Shown: positions 35,255-44,327, counted from the stretch's first letter. The stretch: DNA of 64,000 bases from Maritimibacter sp. (GCA_002695005.1 NZNT01000020.1:372001-436000); one strand, 5' to 3'. A program made the numbers and translations. Notes: generated by a model from the letters alone, not told the origin.

Positions 35255-35872
35255 ATGACCACGACGGAGCCGGACACCCGCAAGGCGCGCCGCGAGGCGT
35301 CGGACCGACGGATGCTGCGCGCCGCGACCGCGCTGATCAGCAAAGGCGGGATCGCCGGGGCGAAGCTGGCGCAGATCGGGGTGGATGCGGGCTACAGCCC
35401 CAACCTGCCGGTGCAGCGGTTCGGCACCAAGCTCGCGCTGCTCGAAGCGGTGCTCGACGGGATCGAAGAGCGGTTTCTGCGCCACGTGGAGGCGCGGGTC
35501 GGCACCCGGCGCGGGGCCGAGGCGCTGGCGGAGCGTATCCGGCTCCAGCTCGAGGCCGTGCGCGACATGCCTGAAAGCGCCGTCGCGCTCTATCACCTCA
35601 TCATCGAAAGCACCGGTTCGATGCCCGATCTCAGGCCGCGGGTCGCGCGGCTTCAGCGGGCCTATCACGACAACCTGCGGCTCTACCTCGAACAGGCGGC
35701 GCTGGCCGGAGAGCTGGCCCCGGAGACGGATATCGACCGGGCGGCGCGGGTGATTTCGGGGGCGATCGGCGGGATGTCGATGCAGGCGATCGTGGAGGAC
35801 CGCACGAGGGCCCTGGGCGATGACGCCGAGGCGCTGGCCTCCCATCTCCTCGCCCCGATCCTCGCGCGCTAG
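35255..35872 (+). CDS. TetR/AcrR-family transcriptional regulator
   Basis: A 205-aa repressor-type protein. The helix-turn-helix lies near residues 30-60 (GGIAGAKLAQIGVDAGYS then RFGTKLALLEAVLD). The C-terminal ligand domain ends with a TetR-like stretch (ISGAIGGMSMQAIVED). GAGGGAGAGGGC precedes the ATG. It is probably co-transcribed with the TRAP genes. The palindrome at 29976 is a candidate target; an acyl-CoA or related ligand is likely from context but not shown. Confidence 0.88.
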   Translation: MTTTEPDTRKARREASDRRMLRAATALISKGGIAGAKLAQIGVDAGYSPNLPVQRFGTKLALLEAVLDGIEERFLRHVEARVGTRRGAEALAERIRLQLEAVRDMPESAVALYHLIIESTGSMPDLRPRVARLQRAYHDNLRLYLEQAALAGELAPETDIDRAARVISGAIGGMSMQAIVEDRTRALGDDAEALASHLLAPILAR

Positions 35873-35873
35873 G

Positions 35874-36650
35874 TCAGGCGGCGGCGATGCGGGCCTGCGT
35901 CTCGCCGATCTCTTCACGGAGAATCGCCTTCCAATCAGCGATGCGGCCCTCGTCCACCTCGTCGGAATGAACGGCGATGGAAATGGCGAGGTCCGGTTCC
36001 TCGGCGAAGGCGCAGACGCCCATGCCCATCCCGAAGATCGAGCGATAAGCGCGTCCGCGGCTTTCGGAAAACCCGGTCTCGCGGGTCGTGGCGACCGCCT
36101 GACGCACGCTGTCTGCATCAAGGTTTTCGAACCCGCCGAGTTCGGGCGCGATGGTGCCGATCACACGTTCGACCGTCTCGTCCGGCAAGCCCGCGAGAAG
36201 CGCGGTGGCCCCGGCGCCGACACCGAGGTAGCGGCGCTGCCCGACCTCCACGGGAATGACGCGGATGACCGCGCGGCCCTCGGCCTTGTGCATGCAGACG
36301 GCCTCGAACCCCGAGCGGCGCATGAGATAGGTGGTCACGTTGGAGCGTTCCGCCACGCGGTCCACGCAAGCCGTCCAGGGGGCGAGCGCCAGCACCCGGT
36401 CGCTCACCGCGAGGCCCAGTTCGTAACTCAGCATCCCGACTTCGTACTTTCGCGAGGCGGTGTCGTAGGCGGCGAGGCCGGTGTCGGTCAGGCTTTTGAG
36501 AATACGGTGGGTGGTCGAGCGGGGCAGGCCCACGGCCTCGGAAATGGCGCGCAGGTTGCGCGGGGCGTCGCCGGAGACATGCGAGATCTGGCGCAGGATC
36601 GCGGCTGCCCGCCGGATCGCCTGTGTGCCGTCCTGATTTTCGTCTTTCAT
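35874..36650 (-). CDS. IclR-family transcriptional regulator
   Basis: A 258-aa regulator with an N-terminal winged helix (residues about 33-56, AISEAVGLPRSTTHRILKSL). The C-terminal GAF-like effector domain contains CMHKAEGRAVIRV and LGVGAGATALLAGL. The start is the ATG at 36650 (MKDENQDGTQ). It is the last gene of the minus-strand operon ACAD-ACAD-hydratase-ligase-iclR (28-bp gap to the ligase) and is convergent with tetR, 1 bp apart. It is the best candidate to bind the GGGACAAAAT palindromes. Confidence 0.9.
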   Translation of the reverse strand: MKDENQDGTQAIRRAAAILRQISHVSGDAPRNLRAISEAVGLPRSTTHRILKSLTDTGLAAYDTASRKYEVGMLSYELGLAVSDRVLALAPWTACVDRVAERSNVTTYLMRRSGFEAVCMHKAEGRAVIRVIPVEVGQRRYLGVGAGATALLAGLPDETVERVIGTIAPELGGFENLDADSVRQAVATTRETGFSESRGRAYRSIFGMGMGVCAFAEEPDLAISIAVHSDEVDEGRIADWKAILREEIGETQARIAAA

Positions 36651-36678
36651 GCCCGGTCCCCGTGCGATTTCGAGCAGC

Positions 36679-38253
36679 CTACAGGCTCCCGTCCGTGCCT
36701 GCCACCAACTCTGCCGCCCGTTTGCGCAGGTCGGGTTTCTGCACCTTGCCAACGGCGTTCATCGGCAGAGCTTCGACGTGTTCGAGACGCTCGGGAAATT
36801 TCTGCCGGGCGAGGCCCGCGGCGGTGAGGTGGCGTGTCATGTCGTCGAAGCCGAACGGACCGTTGCCCACGACGAACGCCACGACCATCTCGCCCCGCTC
36901 GGGCTCGGGCGTGCCGACGACCGCGACCGCATCGACATGCGGGTGGGTGAGCAGCGCGTTTTCGATTTCCAGCGGGCTGATGTTCTCGCCCTTGCGGATG
37001 ATGATGTCCTTGCGACGCCCGGTGATGACGACAAAGCGGTCCTCGACGATCCGGGCGAGGTCGCCCATGCGGAAGAACCCGTCTTCGGTGAAGGCCCCCG
37101 CGTCGTGGGCGGGGTCGAGGTAGCCGGGAAACATCTGCGGGCCGCGCAACAGGATCTCGCCATCGTCGAGCCGGTGGTCAACGGCCAGCTCACCATCCGT
37201 GTCCGTATGGTCCTCGGCCGCGGCGCGGTCCCGGATGCCGGGGCAGGCCAGTGGAATCTCGGTCGAGCCATAGGCGCGTGAGACGATGGCCTGCGGCCAA
37301 GCCCTGAGAGCGTCGCGCACGAGGTCCGGGGGCACCGAGGCGCCGCCGCAGATGAAGCGGCGCAGCGAGGGCAGGGCGGTGCCGGAGGATCGGCAGGCGG
37401 ACAGGAGAGCGGTGAGGAACGGCGTGGCCCCGGCCATGAAGGTCGCCCCCTCGGCCGCGATCCGGGAGACGGCGCGCTCAGCGTCCCACTGGTCTTCGAG
37501 CACCGTCCGGCATCCGGTGATCCACGGAAACTCGAAGGCATAGATCGAGCCGCCGATATGCCCGATGGGGGAGGGGACGTAGAGCACATCCTCATCCCCG
37601 AGCGACCAGAAGCGGCCCGCGTGGCGCACCACGGCGTCGAGGCTGTCATGGGTGTGGATCACGCCCTTGGGCGCTCCGGTGCTGCCGGAGGTGAAGATGA
37701 TGAGCTTGGCGTCGCGGCTGTCGGGCAGACGCGGCGCTGCCGGGGGCCCGTCCATGAGCGCGTCGAAGGTGAGCGGCCCGTCGCCGCGCACGGTGATGAC
37801 GTGCTTGGGCGGCGTGGCGAGCGAGGCCACCAGACCGGGATAGTCAACCTTGCCCGCAGGCGGGATGAAGATCGCCTCTACCCCGCAGGTGGGCAGAATC
37901 GCCGTGAGTTCGGCGCGCCGGTAGATCGGCAGGAGCGGAACGACGCGGTAGCCCGTGAGCGCGGCTGCGAGGTTGATGATCGTCGCTTCCCACCAGTTCG
38001 GAAGCTGGAACGCGATGGCCGCGCCGGGCGTCAGCCCCAGCCGGTCCAGACCGCCCGCGAGGCGCAGGGCGCGGTCGACCATGTCCGCACGGGTGAGGCG
38101 GGTGTCGCCCTGCCGGACCACTTCGCGCATCGGGTCCGCGTCGCGGAGGTCCAGCGCGATCTGGCCCAGCGTCGGGCGGCGCTCGGCCCGGTGTCGCCCG
38201 GCCTGCCCCAACGCCGCCATGCGCGCGGCGAGCCGGTCCGTGGCCTCGCTCAT
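36679..38253 (-). CDS. Acyl-CoA synthetase (AMP-forming)
   Basis: A 524-aa adenylate-forming ligase that activates a carboxylic acid to its CoA thioester. The ATP/AMP motif FTSGSTGAPKG is at residues 187-197, YGSTE at 328-332, and the hinge region includes MGDLARIVEDRFVVITGR. The catalytic C-terminal lysine is in NAVGKVQKPDLRK. The ATG at 38253 overlaps the hydratase stop by 4 bp. The specificity is not evident; it resembles the cyclohexanecarboxylate/long-chain type rather than acetyl-CoA synthetase. Confidence 0.9.
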   Translation of the reverse strand: MSEATDRLAARMAALGQAGRHRAERRPTLGQIALDLRDADPMREVVRQGDTRLTRADMVDRALRLAGGLDRLGLTPGAAIAFQLPNWWEATIINLAAALTGYRVVPLLPIYRRAELTAILPTCGVEAIFIPPAGKVDYPGLVASLATPPKHVITVRGDGPLTFDALMDGPPAAPRLPDSRDAKLIIFTSGSTGAPKGVIHTHDSLDAVVRHAGRFWSLGDEDVLYVPSPIGHIGGSIYAFEFPWITGCRTVLEDQWDAERAVSRIAAEGATFMAGATPFLTALLSACRSSGTALPSLRRFICGGASVPPDLVRDALRAWPQAIVSRAYGSTEIPLACPGIRDRAAAEDHTDTDGELAVDHRLDDGEILLRGPQMFPGYLDPAHDAGAFTEDGFFRMGDLARIVEDRFVVITGRRKDIIIRKGENISPLEIENALLTHPHVDAVAVVGTPEPERGEMVVAFVVGNGPFGFDDMTRHLTAAGLARQKFPERLEHVEALPMNAVGKVQKPDLRKRAAELVAGTDGSL

Positions 38254-39035
38254 GTCTTTTTCGACTTCGCGAGGAACGCCTCGACCCGCGCGCGGTGGTC
38301 GGCGCTGCGCACGGTCTGCGCCTCGAGCGCGAGGCCGGGGTCCATCATGGCATGGGCCAGCCGTTTGAGTTCCATGTTCATCACGATCTTGGTGCCGCGG
38401 ATCGCCTCGGTCGCGCCGGCGAGCAGGCGGTCGCAGAAGGCATCGACCGCGTCGTCCAGCGCATCCTCGGCCAGAACGTGGTTCACCAGACCGATCTCGG
38501 CCGCTTTCCGGGCGGTCAGAATCTCGCCGGTGAACAGGTATTCCTTGGCGCGGTGCAGGCCCACCAGAACCGGCCAAATGATCGCGCCGCCGTCGCCGGC
38601 CACCAGCCCGATGGTGACGTGGGGGTCGCCGATCTTCGCGGTTTCGGAGGCGAAGGTCACGTCGCAGAAAAGCGCGATGGTCGCGCCAAGTCCGACAGCG
38701 GGGCCGTTGATACGGGCGATGACGGGTTTTTCGATGTCGAGGAGGGTGTAGATCAGCGCCCGCGCATCCTCGACCTCGGTGTCGAAGGTTTCGGGGGCTT
38801 CGATCACGCGCCGCATCCCGTCGATGTCGCCGCCTGCCGAAAAGGCCCGGCCCGCGCCGGTGATGACCACCACGTCGCTGCCGGTGTCGTCGCGGGCGAA
38901 GGCCAGCGCGTCCACGATCTCGCGATGCATCGGGCCGCCGAAAGCGTTGAGCACCTCGGGCCGGTTCATGGTGATCGTCAGGCGCCGTCCGGTGCGCTCG
39001 ACCAGCAGGGTTTCGAATGTTGGCGTGTCGCTCAT
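38250..39035 (-). CDS. Enoyl-CoA hydratase/isomerase family protein
   Basis: A 261-aa crotonase-fold enzyme, likely hydrating or isomerising an enoyl-CoA. Oxyanion-hole segments are GRAFSAGGDIDGM and NGPAVGLGATIALFCDVTF. The position of the second catalytic acid is occupied by GDPHVTIGLVAGDGG, where Asp replaces the usual Glu pair partly, so an isomerase or hydrolase role is possible. The ATG at 39035 overlaps the stop of the preceding dehydrogenase (ATGA). Confidence 0.88.
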   Translation of the reverse strand: MSDTPTFETLLVERTGRRLTITMNRPEVLNAFGGPMHREIVDALAFARDDTGSDVVVITGAGRAFSAGGDIDGMRRVIEAPETFDTEVEDARALIYTLLDIEKPVIARINGPAVGLGATIALFCDVTFASETAKIGDPHVTIGLVAGDGGAIIWPVLVGLHRAKEYLFTGEILTARKAAEIGLVNHVLAEDALDDAVDAFCDRLLAGATEAIRGTKIVMNMELKRLAHAMMDPGLALEAQTVRSADHRARVEAFLAKSKKT

Positions 39036-39949
39036 GGCTTTCCCCATCGCGTGTCAGCGTAGTCGAGGAAGGCCTGCGGTGCGCCCCCCATTTCGGCCCG
39101 GAGGGCGCGGGCGCGGTAGGTCCAGCGGTGGAGCGGGTGTTCCAGCGTCAGGCCCATCGCCCCCATGAACTGGTGCAGGTCATAGCCGATCCGGGTCGCG
39201 TGGCTTTGGATGTGGGCAAGGGCCAGCGCGGCGTGGGCGGGGTCGCGGGTGGATGCGGCGCGCAGGGTCAGGAGCCGGGCGCCGTCGATCCAGACGGCAT
39301 CAGTGGCGAGCCGGTGCTGCACGCCCTGAAAGCTGCCGATGGGGCGGCCGAATTGCTCGCGCTCGCGCACATAGCGCAGGACCGAGGCGAGGCCGCCGTC
39401 CAGAACACCGCCCAGCTCGGCGGCGAGCGCGATCTGCCAGAGGGTGCGGATGGTCTGCGGGTCGGCGTCGAGGGGCTGCCAGTCGAGGTCTTGCCCCGCG
39501 ACGCCCATCGGGTAGGCGTAGAGGCTTTCGACCGGTTCCGCCTGACCGTCCAGCCGGGCGAGGCGCACGGCGTCGGGAGTGATCGACACCAGCGCGCGGG
39601 CTTGCGGGAGGAAGCGGATCGCGCCGGGCGCGTCGTCCACCACGACCGCGAGCGGGCGGGGGAGGTCGTCGCCGAGGAAGGGGCGCAGGAGCGCGGAGGC
39701 GGCGCATTCAATGACCACCGGCACTCTGGCGACGTCATGCACCATCGCCGCCGCGGCGACGGTGCCCAGATCCTCCTCACGCGCGGCGTCGAAGAACCCG
39801 GCCTCCTCCAGCCGGGCGTCGAGCGCGTGGCCGTAGTCGTACCGGCCCCAGCCTTCGACGGTGTGAAACCCGGCTTCGACCTCGTCGCCGAGCATCTGTC
39901 CGAGGACGGTCGAGAAGGTCGCCTGATCCTCGTTGAACGCAAGCCGCAT
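39032..39949 (-). CDS. Acyl-CoA dehydrogenase, short partner subunit
   Basis: A 305-aa ACAD-fold protein, shorter than the usual 380 residues and diverged in the N-terminal half. The C-terminal half keeps REQFGRPIGSFQGVQHRLA and HQFMGAMGLTLEHPLH. Such short ACADs pair with a full-length partner as an alpha2beta2 enzyme in steroid side-chain degradation. Its partner is the gene immediately upstream (2-bp gap). Confidence 0.85.
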   Translation of the reverse strand: MRLAFNEDQATFSTVLGQMLGDEVEAGFHTVEGWGRYDYGHALDARLEEAGFFDAAREEDLGTVAAAAMVHDVARVPVVIECAASALLRPFLGDDLPRPLAVVVDDAPGAIRFLPQARALVSITPDAVRLARLDGQAEPVESLYAYPMGVAGQDLDWQPLDADPQTIRTLWQIALAAELGGVLDGGLASVLRYVREREQFGRPIGSFQGVQHRLATDAVWIDGARLLTLRAASTRDPAHAALALAHIQSHATRIGYDLHQFMGAMGLTLEHPLHRWTYRARALRAEMGGAPQAFLDYADTRWGKP

Positions 39950-39951
39950 GG

Positions 39952-41094
39952 TCAGGCCCCCTTGGGCAGGTCGAGGTGGCGCCGGGCCACGAGGTTGAGC
40001 TGGATCTCGGCGGCCCCGGCCGCGATGCCGGTCACGATGGCACGCTCGTGGTGGGCCTGAAATGCAGCGTGGTCGGTGCCGGAGTAGCAGTCGGGAAGGA
40101 AATCCATCCCGAAATCCGTGACCTTGTGATCGGCCTCGACCACCGCGACGCGGGCGAGGTTGGCCGCGGTTCCCGGCGGCTCGCCCCGCGCGCGCTCATC
40201 GACGACGCGGTAGACCAGCATCCGTGCCGCATCGCAGGCGGCGGCGGCCTCGGCCGCGCGGGTGCGGATGACCGCGTTGTCAAAGCCGTCGCGGGCCTTG
40301 AGCTGTGCGACCATCGCGTCCAATTCGCGCGACGACATTTCGTAGCGTGGGATGCCGACCCGTTCATTCGCGAGCGCGTAGGAGATGATCGTCCAGCCTT
40401 CGCCTTCGTCGCCCAGACGGCAGGACGCGGGGACGCGGACGTCGGTGAAGAACACTTCGTGGATGTCGCCGTGGCCGATGAGGCTGGGGATCGCACGGAC
40501 CTCGATCCCCGGTGTGTCCATCGGGACGAGGAAAACGGCGATGCCGTTACGCCCCTCGCCGGTGCGGGCGAGCAGGAAGCAGGTTTCGGCCAGCCCGGCG
40601 TAAGAGGTCCAGATCTTCTGCCCATTGATGACGTAGTCGTCGCCGTCGCGCAGCGCGCGGGTGCGCAGCGAGGCGAGGTCGGAGCCCGCGCCCGGTTCGG
40701 AAAAACCCTGACACCAGATCGCGCGCCCTGCGGCCATCGGGGGCAGGTAGCGCTGTTTCTGGGCGTCGGAGCCGTAGCGCATGAGGACGGGGCCGATCCA
40801 GTTGACGTTCATGTACTGACCGCCGCGCGGCTCGCCCGCCGCCCACATTTCCTCGCCGAGGATGAAATGCTCCCATGTCGGGCGGTCCGCGCCGCCCCAT
40901 TCGGCGGGCCAGTGCGGGACGAGCAGCCCGGCCTCGGCAAGCTGCGGGCAGAACGACAGGCTGAACTCGGTCTGTTCGCGTGACCCCGGCCCGTGTCTTG
41001 CGGTAGCGTCCCAGTCGGAGGGCAAGACGCGGTCGAGGAAATCGCGCACCCGCGTGCGAAACGCGTCGTTTTCATCCGACCACGCGAAATCCAT
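39952..41094 (-). CDS. Acyl-CoA dehydrogenase, full-length subunit
   Basis: A 380-aa flavoenzyme. FAD and substrate segments are IWCQGFSEPGAGSDLASL, VINGQKIWTSYA and the C-terminal AAGAAEIQLNLVARR. The ATG at 41094 follows GGGAGGATACGG; the longer in-frame start at 41121 lies inside the operator palindrome. It is the first gene of the five-gene minus-strand operon and divergent from a second ACAD pair. Confidence 0.9.
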   Translation of the reverse strand: MDFAWSDENDAFRTRVRDFLDRVLPSDWDATARHGPGSREQTEFSLSFCPQLAEAGLLVPHWPAEWGGADRPTWEHFILGEEMWAAGEPRGGQYMNVNWIGPVLMRYGSDAQKQRYLPPMAAGRAIWCQGFSEPGAGSDLASLRTRALRDGDDYVINGQKIWTSYAGLAETCFLLARTGEGRNGIAVFLVPMDTPGIEVRAIPSLIGHGDIHEVFFTDVRVPASCRLGDEGEGWTIISYALANERVGIPRYEMSSRELDAMVAQLKARDGFDNAVIRTRAAEAAAACDAARMLVYRVVDERARGEPPGTAANLARVAVVEADHKVTDFGMDFLPDCYSGTDHAAFQAHHERAIVTGIAAGAAEIQLNLVARRHLDLPKGA

Positions 41095-41097
41095 TCC

Positions 41098-41124
41098 GTA
41101 TCCTCCCGTATCGTGGGACAAAAT
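41098..41124. promoter_or_regulatory. Operator-like palindrome, site 3, between the divergent ACAD operons
   Basis: GTATCCTCCC, spacer GTATCGT, then GGGACAAAAT: 22 of 27 positions match site 1 at 31642. It touches the ribosome-binding site of the minus-strand operon and lies about 175 bp before the plus-strand one. A related copy, TGTGGGGAAAATGCC, follows about 25 bp away. Confidence 0.65.
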
Positions 41125-41296
41125 GCCCCGACTTTCTGTGGGGAAAATGCCGGTCCGCTATCGCCATGTCAACACTGCTGCGGTTGACCCGCTGCAAATC
41201 GAACGTATAACTTGGGCGATAGCCGACACGAACTGCGCTGGCCTGTGCGAAATCGCTTCATATCACAATATGGAACGAGGTCGCTGGAGGAGGACA

Positions 41297-42427
41297 ATGG
41301 AACTCACGCCCACGGACGAGGACGAGGCGTTTCGCATCGCCGCCCGCGACTGGCTTCTCGCCAATCGCCCGACCCAGACGCCCCCGCGTGAGGGGCAGGC
41401 GTCGCGCGAATTCGCGACCGCGTGGCTTGCCAAGTGCCATGCCGCCGGGTGGTCCGGTCTGGCCTGGCCCACGGATTATGGCGGGCAGGGGCTTTCCCCG
41501 GCCCGGCTGATGCTGTGGTACGAAGAATATGTGCGTGCGCGCGCGCCCTCGACGCTCGATTGCAGCTTCGTCGCGCTCAACCATGCCGGGCCGACCGTGA
41601 TCGCACGCGGGACCGAGGCGCAGAAGGCGTTTCACCTTCCGCGCATCCTTGAAGGCCGGTCGATCTGGTGTCAGGGCTTCTCGGAGCCCGGTGCGGGGTC
41701 GGACCTCGCGGCCCTGCGCACGACCGGGCGGGTCGAGGGGGATGAGCTGGTGGTGAACGGCCAGAAGATCTGGTCGAGCTATGCCGATATCGCGGATTAC
41801 CAGGAGCTTCTGATCCGGACCGAACCGGGGTCAAGCCGGCACAAGGGGCTGTCATGGGTGATCTGCGACATGACCCTTCCGGGGATCACTGTGCGGCCCA
41901 TCGCCAACATGGCGGGGGTCACCCACTTTGCCGAGGTCTTCTACGACGACGTGCGTATTCCTCTGTCAGATGTGGTGGGCGCGTTGCACGACGGCTGGTC
42001 GGTGGCCATGACGACGCTGGCGTTCGAGCGGCGCACCGCCGCGCTCGCGCTGCAACTGGAGCTGTCGGTGAAGGTCGAAGACCTGATCGCGATGGCCGGG
42101 CCTGCGCCGGGATCGGCGACCGCCGAACGGCTGGCCGATCTGCGCGCCGAGGCCGCCGCCCTGCGCGCGATGACATGGCGCACGGCGCTGCGCGAGCCCG
42201 CGACGCCCTTCGACGGCTCGCTCGTGCGGCTGACCTTCGCGGAACTCGCGCAACGTATCCACCGCGCGGCGATGGATATCCTCGGTCCCGCCGGGCTGAC
42301 CGACAGCCACTGGTCCTACGATTATCTCGAGAGCTATTCCGAAACCATCGCGGGCGGGGCGGCTGAAATTCAGCGCAACATCATTGCGGAGCGCATCCTT
42401 GGACTGCCACGGGAGCCACGGCCATGA
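41297..42427 (+). CDS. Acyl-CoA dehydrogenase, full-length subunit
   Basis: A 376-aa ACAD. Conserved segments are IWCQGFSEPGAGSDLAAL, VNGQKIWSSYADIADYQ and ETIAGGAAEIQRNIIAERI. The start at 41297 (MELTPTDEDEAF) follows GGAGGAGGACA; the open frame extends upstream through the divergent promoter and that part is not coding. It overlaps its short partner by 4 bp and resembles the full-length ACAD on the other strand, suggesting duplication of the pair. Confidence 0.9.
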   Translation: MELTPTDEDEAFRIAARDWLLANRPTQTPPREGQASREFATAWLAKCHAAGWSGLAWPTDYGGQGLSPARLMLWYEEYVRARAPSTLDCSFVALNHAGPTVIARGTEAQKAFHLPRILEGRSIWCQGFSEPGAGSDLAALRTTGRVEGDELVVNGQKIWSSYADIADYQELLIRTEPGSSRHKGLSWVICDMTLPGITVRPIANMAGVTHFAEVFYDDVRIPLSDVVGALHDGWSVAMTTLAFERRTAALALQLELSVKVEDLIAMAGPAPGSATAERLADLRAEAAALRAMTWRTALREPATPFDGSLVRLTFAELAQRIHRAAMDILGPAGLTDSHWSYDYLESYSETIAGGAAEIQRNIIAERILGLPREPRP

Positions 42428-43350
42428 GTTTCGACCTGACCCCCGGCGAAGACCTGCGCCAGATCCTCGACGCGGCGCAGTCGATGCTCGACAGCCATTA
42501 CCCGGTGGCGCGTCTGCGGGAAGGCGGGGCGGACGACCTTGGGCCGTTGGAAGACTTCGGCGCTTTCGTGCTGGCCCTTTCGGAGGCGGACGGCGGGGCG
42601 GGGTTCTCGCTCATCGAGGAGGCGCAGTTGCATGTCGCGCTGGGCCGTCACCTTGTCACGCCCTCGGCTCTGGCGACGGCGGTGGCGCGGCGCGTCGATC
42701 CCGAGGTCACGGCGGCGATGGGCGTGGTGGACGGAGACCAGTGGCTCGCGGTTGCGCCGGAGGGTGCGACGCATGTCTTGGTCCGGTCGGGGGAGGCCCT
42801 GACCCTCGCGCCGCTCGAAGGGCAGGTGGCCGCCACACCTTTTGGCGCCGGGCTGCCCACGGCGCATGTCGCGCCCGCACCGGACAATCGGCGCGCGGAC
42901 CCGGCGACCGATCACCTCGCGGGCCTGCTGACCGGGGCGCAGCTGCTGGGTGTCGCGATCGGGGCGCGTGACCTTGCCGTGGCCTATGCGGGCACCCGTG
43001 AGCAGTTCGGGCGGCCCATCGGCAGCTTTCAGGCCGTGAAACACCATGCCGCGAACATGGCGCTCGGGATCGAGATGGTGTCTGCCCAGCTCGACATGGC
43101 GGCCATCGCGCTGCGCGACGCGCGCGAGGATGCGGGGTTCCAGGTCGCGGCGCTGGCCCGGCTCGCCCCCCGCGTCGCGCTGGAGACTGCGCGGTCGGGC
43201 ATCCAGATTCACGGCGGGATCGGGTTTTCGGCCGAGGCCGACGCGCATCATTTCCTCAAGCAGGCCCATATCCTGCGTCAGTTCCTTGGGCCGCGTGATA
43301 TACTGGACGAGGCCGCGCCGCTTGCCCCCTATGGAAAGGACAGCCCATGA
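42424..43350 (+). CDS. Acyl-CoA dehydrogenase, short partner subunit
   Basis: A 308-aa ACAD-fold protein with a reduced N-terminal domain. REQFGRPIGSFQAVKHHAANM and IQIHGGIGFSAEADAHHFLK are the recognisable C-terminal blocks. It overlaps the full-length subunit before it and the SDR after it by 4 bp each. It probably forms a heteromeric dehydrogenase with the preceding gene product. Confidence 0.87.
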   Translation: MSFDLTPGEDLRQILDAAQSMLDSHYPVARLREGGADDLGPLEDFGAFVLALSEADGGAGFSLIEEAQLHVALGRHLVTPSALATAVARRVDPEVTAAMGVVDGDQWLAVAPEGATHVLVRSGEALTLAPLEGQVAATPFGAGLPTAHVAPAPDNRRADPATDHLAGLLTGAQLLGVAIGARDLAVAYAGTREQFGRPIGSFQAVKHHAANMALGIEMVSAQLDMAAIALRDAREDAGFQVAALARLAPRVALETARSGIQIHGGIGFSAEADAHHFLKQAHILRQFLGPRDILDEAAPLAPYGKDSP

Positions 43351-44150
43351 GAACCGCCCTGATCACCGGCGCGTCGAGCGGCATCGGACTCGCCACCGCG
43401 CGCAAGTTCCTGAGCGAAGGCGTGGCCGTTGTCGGCGTGGGCCGCGACCGGGCCAAGCTGGACGCGGCGGTCGCGGGCTGCGCCGACCTCCCGGCGCCGT
43501 TCCTGCCGCTGGCCGCCGATATTACAGCGGACGACGCCCCCGCCCGCGCCGTGAAGCTGGCGATGGATGAGACGGGGCGGCTCGATCACCTCGTCAACAA
43601 CGCAGGTGTCGGCAGCCCGCAGCCGGTTCACAGCACCGATGACGAGACGCTCGACAACTTCCTGAACCTCATGCTGCGCGCGCCCTTCCGGCTGGCGCGC
43701 GAGGCGCTGACCGCCTTCGGGGATACCGCGACCATCGTGAACGTCTCTTCGACCTATGCGCTCGTGGGCGGGCTGCGGGGCGGGGCCTATTCGGCGGCCA
43801 AGGCGGGGCTGAACGGTCTGACGCTCCACATGGCCGCGCAGTATGGGTCTGCTGGTATCCGGTCGAACGCGGTCGCGCCGGGGGTGATCCCCACACCGAT
43901 GACCGAACACCGGCTGGAGGTCGAGGCGTTTCGCAGGATGAATTACGACATGACGCCCGCGGCGCGCTGGGGCACGGCGCAGGATGTGGCGGAAGCGATC
44001 TGGTTCCTGTCCTCACCCGCCTCGGGCTGGATCAACGGCCAAGTGCTCGCCGTCGATGGCGGCTGGACGACCACCAAGTTCCTCACGGAATCTGCTTTGA
44101 CCTCAGAGCGCGACGACCAACCGGCGGACTGGAGTCATTCCGGGCGGTGA
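43347..44150 (+). CDS. Short-chain dehydrogenase/reductase (SDR)
   Basis: A 267-aa classical SDR. The cofactor motif is TGASSGIG (residues 7-14), NNAG follows, and the catalytic YSAAK is present with the upstream Ser in NVSSTYALVGG. It is likely an NAD(P)-dependent hydroxyacyl or alcohol dehydrogenase acting on an intermediate made by the ACAD and hydratase enzymes. It is the last gene of the plus-strand operon; 177 bp of plain intergenic DNA follow. Confidence 0.92.
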   Translation: MRTALITGASSGIGLATARKFLSEGVAVVGVGRDRAKLDAAVAGCADLPAPFLPLAADITADDAPARAVKLAMDETGRLDHLVNNAGVGSPQPVHSTDDETLDNFLNLMLRAPFRLAREALTAFGDTATIVNVSSTYALVGGLRGGAYSAAKAGLNGLTLHMAAQYGSAGIRSNAVAPGVIPTPMTEHRLEVEAFRRMNYDMTPAARWGTAQDVAEAIWFLSSPASGWINGQVLAVDGGWTTTKFLTESALTSERDDQPADWSHSGR

Positions 44151-44327
44151 AACAGAGCAGGGCGTGATCGCTCGGGTGAATTTCAACGCAACCGACCGGA
44201 TCAAAGACAAGTATCAAGATGTCCCCCGAAATCGTCCGACTGGCGGTGATGCTGCACGGTCGATTTCCGCGAACGCCCGGACCCATCGCGCTTGGCGGCT
44301 CGCCGCGCGCAACGTAAACTGCCGGGC

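Noticed and set aside
40862-41296. 145-codon N-terminal extension of the plus-strand ACAD
   Set aside because: It overlaps the divergent operon and the operator region. The family N-terminus starts at 41297, behind GGAGGAGG.
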